Shown here one piece after another: positions 35,543-43,791 of a stretch of 64,000 bases of DNA (position 1 is the first letter of the stretch; every line of letters begins with the position of its first letter). The notes beneath the pieces are model-generated. The model did not search any database, had not been told where the DNA came from, and saw nothing but the letters and a program-made list of their open reading frames with translations. The DNA is taken from positions 124,001-188,000 of the forward strand of contig JAZQQY010000034.1 of assembly GCA_045629285.1 (NCBI GenBank). The letters are read 5' to 3'. This stretch comes from UBA1723 sp045629285. GTDB taxonomy: Bacteria > Bacteroidota > Bacteroidia > Bacteroidales > Paludibacteraceae. The position numbers and the translations under genes were made by a program.

Positions 35543-36148
35543 ATGCCTTATCAGGGTATTTATTCTATGTTGTCGGCAGTTACTTTGGGAGGAAAATCTA
35601 GTGATGCCCAACCGAATTTGCCGGAAGCTGTTCTGAAGAGCATCATTGAAGAAATTGCTTATCCATTCCCTTTGTATTCGTCATGTATTAGAAGAATAAG
35701 AGCGGAGTTGGGTACTATAACAATTGCAAGAGCCGCAATTATCAAGGCTTACTTAAATAGATTGAATAATAATGAAAAAAAGATAGAAATTATGTTGGAC
35801 AAGGAGAATGTAAACAAAGGTTATCTCTGTGGCAGACTTTTTGCTGTACTTGATAAGATACAGGAGGAAGCAAATAATGCGCATACAGTGCGAGAGCGTT
35901 ATATGAATGCTGCTTCTTCTACACCGTCAACAGTGTTTGGAACTTTGTTGAATCTATCTTCCCATCATGCAGAAAAACTGAATGAGGGAAGAAAGATTCA
36001 ATTTGAGCAGATGAAACAAGAGATTATAGGTAGTTTGCCAGCGGAAGGGTTTCCTACACATCTTGACCTCCAGGATCAAGGAAGATTTTTTGTTGGCTAC
36101 TATCATCAAAGACAAGATTTCTTTACAAAGAAAGAAGATAAAGAGTAA
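35543..36148 (+). CDS. cas8c: Cas8c C-terminal part, probably including the Cas11c small subunit
   Basis: 201 residues from ATG 35543, in the +1 frame relative to the upstream half. The frame is open back to 35522. 'YQGIYSMLSAVTLGGKSSDA', 'PNLPEAVLKSI', 'LYSSCIRRIRAELG', 'RAAIIKAYLNR', 'GRLFAVLDKIQEEA' and 'DQGRFFVGYYHQRQDFF' are all Csd1 C-terminal motifs. AAAGGA lies 6 nt before the ATG, a rare Shine-Dalgarno-like site here, so independent translation is possible. Known type I-C systems make the small subunit Cas11c from an internal start in cas8c; the Met at 35792 (codon 84, MLDKENVN) would give 118 residues, the expected size. Confidence 0.88.
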   Translation: MPYQGIYSMLSAVTLGGKSSDAQPNLPEAVLKSIIEEIAYPFPLYSSCIRRIRAELGTITIARAAIIKAYLNRLNNNEKKIEIMLDKENVNKGYLCGRLFAVLDKIQEEANNAHTVRERYMNAASSTPSTVFGTLLNLSSHHAEKLNEGRKIQFEQMKQEIIGSLPAEGFPTHLDLQDQGRFFVGYYHQRQDFFTKKEDKE

Positions 36149-36173
36149 ATAACAACTTAAACAAGTTAGAAGT

Positions 36174-37010
36174 ATGAATAGAATTGATTTCGTATATCTT
36201 TTTGATGTACAGGATGGTAATCCTAATGGAGATCCAGATGCAGGCAATCTACCTCGTGTTGACGCAGAAACTGGTCAAGGGTTGGTGACTGACGTATGTT
36301 TGAAGCGTAAAGTAAGAAACTATGTTCAGATCGCAAAGGGAGCAGATGTAGGATATGATATCTTTGTTAAAGAGAAGGCTGTGTTGGACACTCTAGTAGA
36401 GAATGTATATAAAGAAGAATCTGTAAAGGCAGAAAAGGATAAAACTAAGCAAAAAGCAGATGCTAAATCTCTTCTTTGTTCAAAATATTTTGATATAAGA
36501 ACATTTGGTGCTGTTATTGCGACTTCAGGAAAGCAAGATCAAGTTAGAGGTCCTATTCAGTTGACATTTGCTCGTTCTATTGAACCTGTCATATCGCAGG
36601 AGCATTCTATTACTAGAATGGCAGTCACGAAAGAGGCTGATCTTGATAAGGAACGTACTATGGGACGTAAGTCGACAATCCATTATGGAATCTATCGTTG
36701 TCATGGTTTTATTTCTGCCAATCTTGCAAAGCAGACAGGTTTTTCAGATGATGATTTGAAGTTGTTCTGGGATGCTTTGAAGAATATGTTTGATCAGGAT
36801 CATTCAGCAGCAAGAGGTATGATGAGTGCTCGTAAACTTATTGTATTCAAGCATGATTCAGAATTGGGAAATGCATCTGCAGCTTCATTATTTGATAGAG
36901 TTTCTGTAAATAGAAAAGATTCTAAAGTTGCTCGCTCATTCTCTGATTACGAGGTTGTTATCAATAAAGAGAATATGCCGCAAGGTGTAACAGTAGAGGA
37001 GTTGATTTGA
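36174..37010 (+). CDS. cas7c: Type I-C Cascade backbone Cas7c (Csd2)
   Basis: 278 residues. Cas7 subunits polymerise along the crRNA spacer. 'DFVYLFDVQDGNPNGDPDAG', 'PRVDAETGQGLVTDVCLKRK' and 'DIRTFGAVIATSGKQDQVRG' are diagnostic, as are 'VQLTFARSIEPV'-like sequence (here IQLTFARSIEPV) and 'STIHYGIYRCHGFI' near the centre. Length matches the family. The start is 25 nt after the Cas8c stop. Its TGA shares bases with the ATG of the RhuM-family gene (TGATG). Confidence 0.95.
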   Translation: MNRIDFVYLFDVQDGNPNGDPDAGNLPRVDAETGQGLVTDVCLKRKVRNYVQIAKGADVGYDIFVKEKAVLDTLVENVYKEESVKAEKDKTKQKADAKSLLCSKYFDIRTFGAVIATSGKQDQVRGPIQLTFARSIEPVISQEHSITRMAVTKEADLDKERTMGRKSTIHYGIYRCHGFISANLAKQTGFSDDDLKLFWDALKNMFDQDHSAARGMMSARKLIVFKHDSELGNASAASLFDRVSVNRKDSKVARSFSDYEVVINKENMPQGVTVEELI

Positions 37011-38011
37011 TGTCGGAAGAACAAAACATAATCATCTACAATTCGGAAGATGGTAAGGCAAAAGTGTCCTTGTTGACTAAAGATGGCAAGGTTTGGCTTA
37101 ATCAAAATCAGATGGCCGAACTTTTTGCCACCTCCAAACAAAATATAGGTCAACTTGTGTCTAAGATATTGAATGAAAAAGAATTAGATGTAAATTCAAC
37201 TGTAAAGAAATACTTTACAGTTGCCACAAATGGGAAAAGTTACAACGTCGTATTCTATTCATTAGAGATGATTATTGCTGTTGGCTATCGAGTTCGTGGA
37301 GTTAGAGGAACTCAATTTAGACAATGGGCCACTCAACATCTTTCAGAATATTTAGTCAAAGGTTTTGCCATAGACACGGAACGATTAAAGAATCCTGATG
37401 GTCGCCCAGACTATTTTGATGAGTTGCTTGACAAAATCAGAGACATTCGTGCATCAGAAAAGCGATTTTATCAAAAAGTTAGAGATTTGTTCAGTCTTAG
37501 CAGTGATTACAGAAGTGACGATAAAGCTACGCAGATGTTTTTTGCAGAAACACAAAACAAACTTCTTTATGCTGTAACAAAACGAACTTCTGCCGAAATA
37601 ATTGCGGATAGAGCAAATGCGGCAAAACCAAACATGGGGCTTACGTCATGGAAAGGCTCTATTGTCAGGAAAGGGGATGTAATCATTGCAAAGAATTATT
37701 TGTCAGAAGATGAAATAGATACGCTTAATAGGTTGACAACAATTTTCTTGGAAGTTGCTGAATTGAGAGTCAAAGAGAGGAAGGATTTGACATTAGAATT
37801 TTGGCGAAAAAATGTTGACAGTCTTTTGGAATTTCAAGGAAAACCCGTGCTTCAAGGAAAGGGCAATGTGACAAATGCAGAAAGCGAGATGATTGCTGCA
37901 AATGTATATGCAGAATTTGATTCTATTAGAAAAAAACAGGAAGCGGAAAAGGCAGATGTGGAAGATATGAGATATCTTGATCAAATTGCTTCTGATATAA
38001 AGGCAAAGTAG
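37010..38011 (+). CDS. RhuM-family protein inside the cas operon
   Basis: 333 residues from ATG 37010. Family (PF13310, virulence protein RhuM) is recognised from 'VWLNQNQMAELFATSKQNIGQ' in part (WLNQNQMAELFATSKQNIG), 'ATNGKSYNVVFYSLEMIIAV' and 'GYRVRGVRGTQFRQWATQHL', followed by 'RASEKRFYQKVRDLFSLSSD'. The first 90 residues look like a helix-turn-helix plus beta segment, and the C-terminus is helical and charged. The biochemical activity of RhuM is not established. It starts on the cas7c stop (TGATG) and ends 2 nt before the cas4 ATG, so it is translated with the cas genes. This is not part of the canonical I-C gene set. It could be an effector, a regulator, or a passenger gene. Confidence 0.85.
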   Translation: MSEEQNIIIYNSEDGKAKVSLLTKDGKVWLNQNQMAELFATSKQNIGQLVSKILNEKELDVNSTVKKYFTVATNGKSYNVVFYSLEMIIAVGYRVRGVRGTQFRQWATQHLSEYLVKGFAIDTERLKNPDGRPDYFDELLDKIRDIRASEKRFYQKVRDLFSLSSDYRSDDKATQMFFAETQNKLLYAVTKRTSAEIIADRANAAKPNMGLTSWKGSIVRKGDVIIAKNYLSEDEIDTLNRLTTIFLEVAELRVKERKDLTLEFWRKNVDSLLEFQGKPVLQGKGNVTNAESEMIAANVYAEFDSIRKKQEAEKADVEDMRYLDQIASDIKAK

Positions 38012-38013
38012 TT

Positions 38014-38667
38014 ATGCAATACGATGATGATAATATGCTTATGTTGTCGGGGATACAGCACTTTGTGTTTTGTCCTCGACAATGGGCATTGATTCATATA
38101 GAGCAACAATGGGCAGAAAACAAATTGACTATAGAAGGTGTGTTATTGCATTCCAATGTTGACGATCCGTCTCGCAGAATGCTTAATAATGACACTATTA
38201 CGTTGCGTTCTGTTCACATTGCGTCAAAAACACTAGGCCTTTATGGTGTGACTGATGCTGTAGAATTGATTCCTACAGAAGATAAGTATTCTATAACACA
38301 TTGTAAGTATGATGGTAATTTTATTCCTCATCCAGTTGAATATAAAAGAGGTCATTCCAAATCTACTAATTGTGATGTTATGCAGTTAGTGGCACAGGTT
38401 TTATGTTTGGAAGAGTTTTATGGAATAAAAATACCTTCAGCCTCTTTATTTTATTGGGAGGTCCGTCGACGTGAAAAAGTGGAGATTACCGATGATTTGA
38501 GAAACGATGCTTTGTTTTATGCTAATGAAATGCATAGAATATTTGAATCTAAAATCATTCCACTTCCAAATCCATCAGCAAAATGTAAAAATTGTTCTTT
38601 GATAGATATTTGTATGCCGAAAGTAAACCGAGATGTAAACGATTATCTAAAAGAAATGATGATATGA
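38014..38667 (+). CDS. cas4: CRISPR-associated exonuclease Cas4
   Basis: 217 residues. Cas4 trims prespacers and selects the PAM end with Cas1-Cas2. Four Fe-S cysteines are present: Cys20 in 'FVFCPRQWAL', and three in 'CKNCSLIDIC' near the C-terminus. The RecB-type nuclease core has 'YGVTDAVELI' with its Asp, and 'HPVEYKRGHSK' with the Glu-x-Lys motif. Length fits Cas4 of I-C loci. It overlaps cas1 by 4 nt (ATGA). Confidence 0.94.
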   Translation: MQYDDDNMLMLSGIQHFVFCPRQWALIHIEQQWAENKLTIEGVLLHSNVDDPSRRMLNNDTITLRSVHIASKTLGLYGVTDAVELIPTEDKYSITHCKYDGNFIPHPVEYKRGHSKSTNCDVMQLVAQVLCLEEFYGIKIPSASLFYWEVRRREKVEITDDLRNDALFYANEMHRIFESKIIPLPNPSAKCKNCSLIDICMPKVNRDVNDYLKEMMI

Positions 38668-39686
38668 GAAAACTGTTGAATACATTGTATGTTACGTCTC
38701 CTGATTCTTATTTGAAAAGAGACGGTATGAATGTGGTGATAACAAAGGATGGAACAGAGGTGTTTCGTATTCCAGTTATAAATATTGAAGGAATCGTTAT
38801 GTTTGGTTATATGGGCGCAACTCCTGAGTTGATGAAATTATGTGTGGATAATAATGTTTCATTAACATTTATGTCTCCTCAAGGTTCGTTTTTGTCATGT
38901 GTGCAAGGTCCAACCAAAGGAAATGTTCTTTTGAGAAAAAAGCAATACAAACTGAATGAAGATGTTGATTTTTCATTGCAGTTGTCAATACTTTTTATTG
39001 CCGGTAAAATTCAGAATTATAGAAATATAATAAGACGTGCAATAAGAGACAATGGCAGTAATGAAAGACTAGAATTGGTATCAAAAAAACTAGAAAGAAG
39101 TAAGGATAGAGCAATGTCTGTAACCACACCTAATGAATTGCTTGGAATAGAAGGAGATGCTGCGAATGAATATTTTAGTGTGTTTAATGAACTTATATTA
39201 AAACAAAAAGATCATTTTATGTTCAATGGAAGGTCTCGGCGTCCACCTAGAGATATGGTTAATGTTTTATTGTCTTTTGTTTATACTTTGATCGTAAATG
39301 ATATGAAAGCTGCATTGGAAGGAGTTGGGTTGGATCCTTATGTTGGTTTTTTCCATACAATTCGTCCTGGCAAACCTTCATTAGCATTGGATATGATGGA
39401 GGAATTACGAGCATATTTAGGAGATCGACTTGTTCTTTCCATGATCAACAGGCAGCAGATAACAGTTAAGGATTTTATCCATCAGAACGATGATATGTTA
39501 TTGCTTACTGATGAGGGAAGAAAAAAGGTTTTGACAGCATGGCAAGAACGAAAAAAAGAAGAGATTACGCATCCGTATCTTCAAGCGAAAATGCAGATTG
39601 GATTATTACCTCATGTTCAGTCAAAGCTTTTGGTAAGTTTTTTACGTGGAGATATCAATAATTATCCTGTGTTTTTGATAAAGTAA
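38664..39686 (+). CDS. cas1: CRISPR integrase Cas1
   Basis: 340 residues from ATG 38664 (MRKLLNTLYVTSPDSYL), which overlaps the cas4 stop; a longer in-frame extension to 38592 would overlap cas4 by 76 nt and is rejected. The metal-binding triad of Cas1 is visible: Glu in 'GIEGDAANEYF', His in 'GFFHTIRPGKPSLALDMMEE', and the Glu residues at the end of that stretch. With Cas2 it inserts prespacers at the leader end of the array. The gene appears intact. Confidence 0.95.
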   Translation: MRKLLNTLYVTSPDSYLKRDGMNVVITKDGTEVFRIPVINIEGIVMFGYMGATPELMKLCVDNNVSLTFMSPQGSFLSCVQGPTKGNVLLRKKQYKLNEDVDFSLQLSILFIAGKIQNYRNIIRRAIRDNGSNERLELVSKKLERSKDRAMSVTTPNELLGIEGDAANEYFSVFNELILKQKDHFMFNGRSRRPPRDMVNVLLSFVYTLIVNDMKAALEGVGLDPYVGFFHTIRPGKPSLALDMMEELRAYLGDRLVLSMINRQQITVKDFIHQNDDMLLLTDEGRKKVLTAWQERKKEEITHPYLQAKMQIGLLPHVQSKLLVSFLRGDINNYPVFLIK

Positions 39687-39692
39687 TGAGTT

Positions 39693-39983
39693 ATGATGGT
39701 ATTGATAACATATGATGTAGAGACAACGTCTTCATCAGGAGCCAAGCGTTTGCGTAAAGTAGCAAAAGCTTGTCTTAACTATGGAATAAGAGTGCAGAAT
39801 TCAGTTTTTGAATGTGTCCTTGATCCTGCTCAATTGGCAACGTTAAAAGGTCTCTTATCAAAAATAATAGATGTGGAATCAGATAGTGTTCGGTTTTATT
39901 TGCTAGGAAATAATTGGGAACGTCGTATTGAGACATTGGGAAAAGAACAGGATTATAATCAAAATTCTTGTTTGATAATATAA
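39693..39983 (+). CDS. cas2: CRISPR adaptation protein Cas2
   Basis: 96 residues. 'LITYDVETTSSSGAKRLRKV' has the beta1 Asp of the ferredoxin-like fold; 'CLNYGIRVQNSVFECVLDPA' is the family motif after it. Cas2 dimers bridge two Cas1 dimers in the integrase. Either of two consecutive ATGs (39693 or 39696) may be used. The CRISPR leader starts right after its stop. Confidence 0.94.
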   Translation: MMVLITYDVETTSSSGAKRLRKVAKACLNYGIRVQNSVFECVLDPAQLATLKGLLSKIIDVESDSVRFYLLGNNWERRIETLGKEQDYNQNSCLII

Positions 39984-40148
39984 TGCGAACTTGTAGCATT
40001 TCAAAAAAAGCATTATTTTCGCATTTGTTGATTTTTAACAGTTTGCAAAATAATATACTTGATTTTATCTAAGGATTTACAGTTGTTTTTGAGGTTCGCA
40101 AAAATGCACTTATAATTTATTGATATAGTATTTTTTACACTATATACA
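39984..40148 (+). promoter_or_regulatory. CRISPR leader
   Basis: 165-nt AT-rich segment between the cas2 stop and the first repeat. It ends in TAGTATTTTTTACACTATA, a near-palindrome just before the repeat that could bind an architectural protein or the integrase. The degenerate repeat at the other end of the array agrees with the leader being here. No clear promoter pair was found. Confidence 0.65.
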
Positions 40149-40975
40149 GTCGCTCCCTTCGTGGGGGCGTGGATTGAAACCAATAGTCACAGAAGGACCC
40201 TTCAAAGTAGAGTGTCGCTCCCTTCGTGGGGGCGTGGATTGAAACCAGTATTGCGTTCTACAGATATTACAGAGGCTCCAGGTCGCTCCCTTCGTGGGGG
40301 CGTGGATTGAAACTCGTCGTGAAACCAGCCAAGAAGCTGCTCTCTTTGTCGCTCCCTTCGTGGGGGCGTGGATTGAAACATTCGTGCAGTTCGAGGTGTG
40401 GGACGAGACGATTGTCGCTCCCTTCGTGGGGGCGTGGATTGAAACTTCTTAAGAAATCCATTCCCCTCTGTTACCTACTTAAGTCGCTCCCTTCGTGGGG
40501 GCGTGGATTGAAACTTTGCACAGTATCATGATCTTGACGGCATCTTGTCGCTCCCTTCGTGGGGGCGTGGATTGAAACTTTCCTCGTGGAGCTTTGGAAG
40601 GGCACAGAAATCGTCGCTCCCTTCGTGGGGGCGTGGATTGAAACACATCCAAACAAGTTTTTAATCCTCGTCCTATTGAGTCGCTCCCTTCGTGGGGGCG
40701 TGGGTTGAAACTTTCCTCGTGGAGCTTTGGAAGGGCACAGAAATCGTCGCTCCCTTCGTGGGGGCGTGGATTGAAACTCTAAGTCGGTTAATGCGTTGGA
40801 GAAGGCGACTGTCGCTCCCTTCGTGGGGGCGTGGATTGAAACTGTGACGGTTGGTTAAACTCTGTCATTGCCTTTAGGTCGCTCCCTTCGTGGGGGCGTG
40901 GATTGAAACTGATAATTCAACTCATATTGAATCTCCTTCTGATGTCGCTCCCTTCGTGGGGGCGTGGATTGAATC
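40149..40975 (+). CRISPR. Type I-C CRISPR array, 13 repeats and 12 spacers
   Basis: The 32-nt repeat begins GTCGCTCCCTTCGTGGGGGC and ends GTGGATTGAAAC, a type I-C pattern with a CGCTCCC/GGGGGCG stem. Repeats start at 40149, 40214, 40282, 40348, 40414, 40483, 40547, 40613, 40680, 40746, 40811, 40878 and 40944. Spacers are 33, 36, 34, 34, 37, 32, 34, 35, 34, 33, 35 and 34 nt. Repeat 9 has one change (GTGGGTTG for GTGGATTG) and the last ends GAATC in place of GAAAC, marking the leader-distal end. Spacers 7 (40579-40612) and 9 (40712-40745) are identical, so 11 spacers are distinct. The array is transcribed like the cas genes. Confidence 0.98.
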
Positions 40976-41098
40976 TGTGTAAAACTTTTCTTTCCCGACA
41001 CCATTAGTTTTTGCAAGCAAAATTTAATGGAATCGGCAGAGAGATATTCGTATTTCGCTATAAATTTGTTACTTTTGCACAAAAATAAATTTGTATAG

Positions 41099-43027
41099 AT
41101 GATTTCTGTAAACCAAGTCACTGTCGAGTTTGGTGGCTTTACTCTTTTAGACGATATATCTTTTGTGGTCAACGATAAGGACCGCATCGCTCTTGTCGGC
41201 AAAAATGGCGCTGGTAAGTCGACGATGCTTAAGATCTTCGCTGGTATCCAGAATCCGTCGAAGGGTTCGGTGGCTGTGCCTAAGGAGACGACTATCGGTT
41301 ACCTTCCTCAGCACATGATCCACAACGACAACTGCACTGTGATGCAGGAGGCGGAGAAGGCGTTTGCCCATGTGTCGGATCTTCAGGCTAAGATCGACAA
41401 ACTTGGAGCTGAACTTGCTGAGCGTACTGATTATGAGAGCGACTCTTATCACCAGTTGATCGACCGTCTGACTGAGGCTAACGAGAAACTTGCGATTCTT
41501 GGTGGAGGAAACTATATCGGTGAGATCGAACGTACTCTTTGCGGCCTTGGTTTCAAGCGTGAGGATTTCAACCGCCAGACTAGTGAGTTCAGCGGCGGTT
41601 GGCGTATGCGTATCGAGCTTGCAAAGATTCTTTTGCAGCGTCCTGATGTGTTGCTTCTCGACGAGCCTACCAACCACTTGGATATCGAGTCTATCTGGTG
41701 GCTTGAGAATTTCTTGAAAAGCTCAGGTTGTGCTGTGGTGCTTGTATCCCACGACCGTGCTTTCATCGATAATGTTACAAACCGTACAATTGAGATTTCC
41801 CTAGGTCATATCTACGACTATAAGGTGAACTACTCTCACTACGTCCAGCTTCGCAAGGAGCGACGCGAGCAGCAGCTTCGTGCTTACGAAAACCAGCAGA
41901 AGCAGATCGCCGACACGGAGGAGTTCATAGAAAGATTCCGTTATAAGGCGACTAAAAGTGTGCAGGTGCAGAGCCGTATCAAGCAGCTTGAAAAGATCGA
42001 CAGAATAGAGGTCGACGAGGAGGATAACTCTGCTCTTCACCTTAAGTTTCCGCCAGCTCCTCACAGCGGTTCTGTGAGCGTGGAGGCTAAGAACCTTACA
42101 AAGAGGTATGGCGATCAGGTGGTGCTTGACAATATCGATATCTGCATCAAGCGTGGTGAGAAGGTTGCGTTTGTCGGAAAGAACGGAGAAGGTAAGTCTA
42201 CACTTGTAAAATGTATCATGGACCAGATCGATTACGAAGGTGAGCTTCGTCTAGGTCATTTGGTCAAGATTGGATATTTTGCACAGAATCAGGCATCTCT
42301 ACTTGATGGCGAATTGACTGTGTTCGACACTATCGATTACGTCGCAACAGGAGAGATCCGAACAAAGATAAAGGATATTCTTGGTGCATTCATGTTTGGT
42401 GGAGAGGCATCGGAGAAGAAGGTCAAAGTGCTTTCTGGAGGTGAGAGAACTCGTTTGGCGATGATCCGTCTGCTTCTAGAACCTGTCAATTTCCTTGTGC
42501 TCGATGAGCCGACAAACCACTTGGACATGCGTACTAAGGATGTGTTGAAGGAGGCCATCAAGGCGTTCGACGGAACTGTCATTGTAGTATCGCACGACCG
42601 TGAGTTCCTTGACGGTTTGGTGGAGAAGACATACGAGTTTGCCAATCATAAGGTGATTGAGCATCTTGGTGGCATCTACGACTTCTTGAAGACCAAGCAG
42701 ATGGAAAACCTACAGGAGTTGGAGGTTAAGAAGTCAGCCCCTGAGTCGACTGTCGACACAAAAGCTCCATCCGAGGGCAAGCTTTCTTACGAGGCTCAGA
42801 AGGAGAAGCAGAAGCAGATCCGTAGAGCAGAGAAGGCCGTGGCCGACAATGAGGCTGAGGTAGCAAAACTAGAGAATAAAATTGCGGAGATCGAGGCAAA
42901 GTTGGCTGAGGGTCAAACTGATGGCGACTTGCTTGCACAATACGAAAAAGCGAAGAAAGGTTTGGATGAAAAGATGTACGAATGGGAGATCTTGACAGAA
43001 GAACTTGAAAACTTAAAGAATGGATAG
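41099..43027 (+). CDS. ABC-F family ATPase (ribosome-associated)
   Basis: 642 residues with two ABC domains and no membrane segment. Domain 1: Walker A 'GKNGAGKST', signature 'FSGGWRMRIELA', Walker B 'DVLLLDEPTNHLD'. Domain 2: 'GKNGEGKST', 'LSGGERTRLAMIRLL' and 'FLVLDEPTNHLD'. A long helical linker joins the two (about 240-320, including a Lys/Gln-rich YENQQKQIADTEEF), and a C-terminal coiled coil (about 560-640) resembles Uup or YdiF/YkpA types. ABC-F proteins act at the ribosomal E site on stalled translation; some give antibiotic resistance, but nothing points to that here. A TACTTTTG -7 box is at 41070-41077. Confidence 0.9.
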   Translation: MISVNQVTVEFGGFTLLDDISFVVNDKDRIALVGKNGAGKSTMLKIFAGIQNPSKGSVAVPKETTIGYLPQHMIHNDNCTVMQEAEKAFAHVSDLQAKIDKLGAELAERTDYESDSYHQLIDRLTEANEKLAILGGGNYIGEIERTLCGLGFKREDFNRQTSEFSGGWRMRIELAKILLQRPDVLLLDEPTNHLDIESIWWLENFLKSSGCAVVLVSHDRAFIDNVTNRTIEISLGHIYDYKVNYSHYVQLRKERREQQLRAYENQQKQIADTEEFIERFRYKATKSVQVQSRIKQLEKIDRIEVDEEDNSALHLKFPPAPHSGSVSVEAKNLTKRYGDQVVLDNIDICIKRGEKVAFVGKNGEGKSTLVKCIMDQIDYEGELRLGHLVKIGYFAQNQASLLDGELTVFDTIDYVATGEIRTKIKDILGAFMFGGEASEKKVKVLSGGERTRLAMIRLLLEPVNFLVLDEPTNHLDMRTKDVLKEAIKAFDGTVIVVSHDREFLDGLVEKTYEFANHKVIEHLGGIYDFLKTKQMENLQELEVKKSAPESTVDTKAPSEGKLSYEAQKEKQKQIRRAEKAVADNEAEVAKLENKIAEIEAKLAEGQTDGDLLAQYEKAKKGLDEKMYEWEILTEELENLKNG

Positions 43028-43029
43028 CG

Positions 43030-43770
43030 ATGAAAGAGAACGAAATGATATTTGGTATCCGCGCAATCATCGAGGCGATTGAGTCGGATAAGGAGATTGA
43101 CAAGATTATATTGAAGAAGGATCTTCAGAGTGAATTGTCGCACGAACTTTTTGAAGTGCTTCGCTCACATCCGTTGATCCAGGTGCAGCGTGTGCCTCTT
43201 GAGAGAATCAATAAGTATACTCGCAAGAATCATCAGGGCGCTATCGCATTCGTCAGCAGCACTCACTATCAGAGAGTGGAGGATCTTGTGATGAATATCT
43301 TCGACGAAGGAAGAGATCCATTCTTTATCATATTGGACGGTGTGACAGATGTAAGAAACTTCGGAGCCATCGCACGTACTTGCGAGTGTGCCGGAGTGGA
43401 CGCTGTTGTCATCCCATTCCGTGGAAGTGCAAGCGTAGGTGCTGATGCCATCAAGACATCTGCAGGAGCACTACACACATTGCCTGTATGTAAGGAGAAA
43501 AATCTTGTGCAGACAGTCAAGTATTTGAAAGCCAGTGGTGTTCGTGTAGTCGCTGCAACTGAGAAGGGCGACAAAGTCTACACAGAAACAAGCATGACTG
43601 GTCCGTTGGCAATCGTAATGGGAGCCGAGGATACAGGAGTGTCGCCAGAGATAATCAGATTGTGCGACGACTTGGTGAAGATTCCAATCAACGGTAAGAT
43701 CTCATCACTTAACGTCTCGGTTGCAGCTGGAGTGATGATCTACGAGTCGATCCGTCAGCGTCAGAAGTAA
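43030..43770 (+). CDS. rlmB: 23S rRNA (guanosine-2'-O)-methyltransferase RlmB-type (SpoU family)
   Basis: 246 residues. SpoU/TrmH enzymes methylate 2'-OH groups and use a trefoil-knot SAM site. An N-terminal substrate-binding domain ('IFGIRAIIEAIESDKEIDKI') precedes the knot domain with motif 1 'LDGVTDVRNFGAIARTCECAG' in part (DVRNFGAIARTCE), motif 2 'AIVMGAEDTGVS', and motif 3 'KIPINGKISSLNVSVAAGVM'. Length fits RlmB (Gm2251 in E. coli numbering). The specific site is inferred. It begins 2 nt after the ABC-F stop. Confidence 0.88.
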   Translation: MKENEMIFGIRAIIEAIESDKEIDKIILKKDLQSELSHELFEVLRSHPLIQVQRVPLERINKYTRKNHQGAIAFVSSTHYQRVEDLVMNIFDEGRDPFFIILDGVTDVRNFGAIARTCECAGVDAVVIPFRGSASVGADAIKTSAGALHTLPVCKEKNLVQTVKYLKASGVRVVAATEKGDKVYTETSMTGPLAIVMGAEDTGVSPEIIRLCDDLVKIPINGKISSLNVSVAAGVMIYESIRQRQK

Positions 43771-43791
43771 AATCCGCTCAGGAGGTCCGTC

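Noticed and set aside
38592..38663. Extended N-terminus for Cas1
   Set aside because: It would overlap cas4 by 76 nt; the ATG at 38664 with ATGA overlap and the MRKLLNTLY start fits the family.
40226..40656. Repetitive ORFs (for example a GRGLKL- or RPHEGSD-rich protein) on both strands
   Set aside because: They are translations through the CRISPR repeats and spacers and have no independent support.
41147..41677. 176-codon minus-strand ORF opposite the ABC-F gene
   Set aside because: Antisense shadow of a conserved ATPase domain; no promoter or family evidence.
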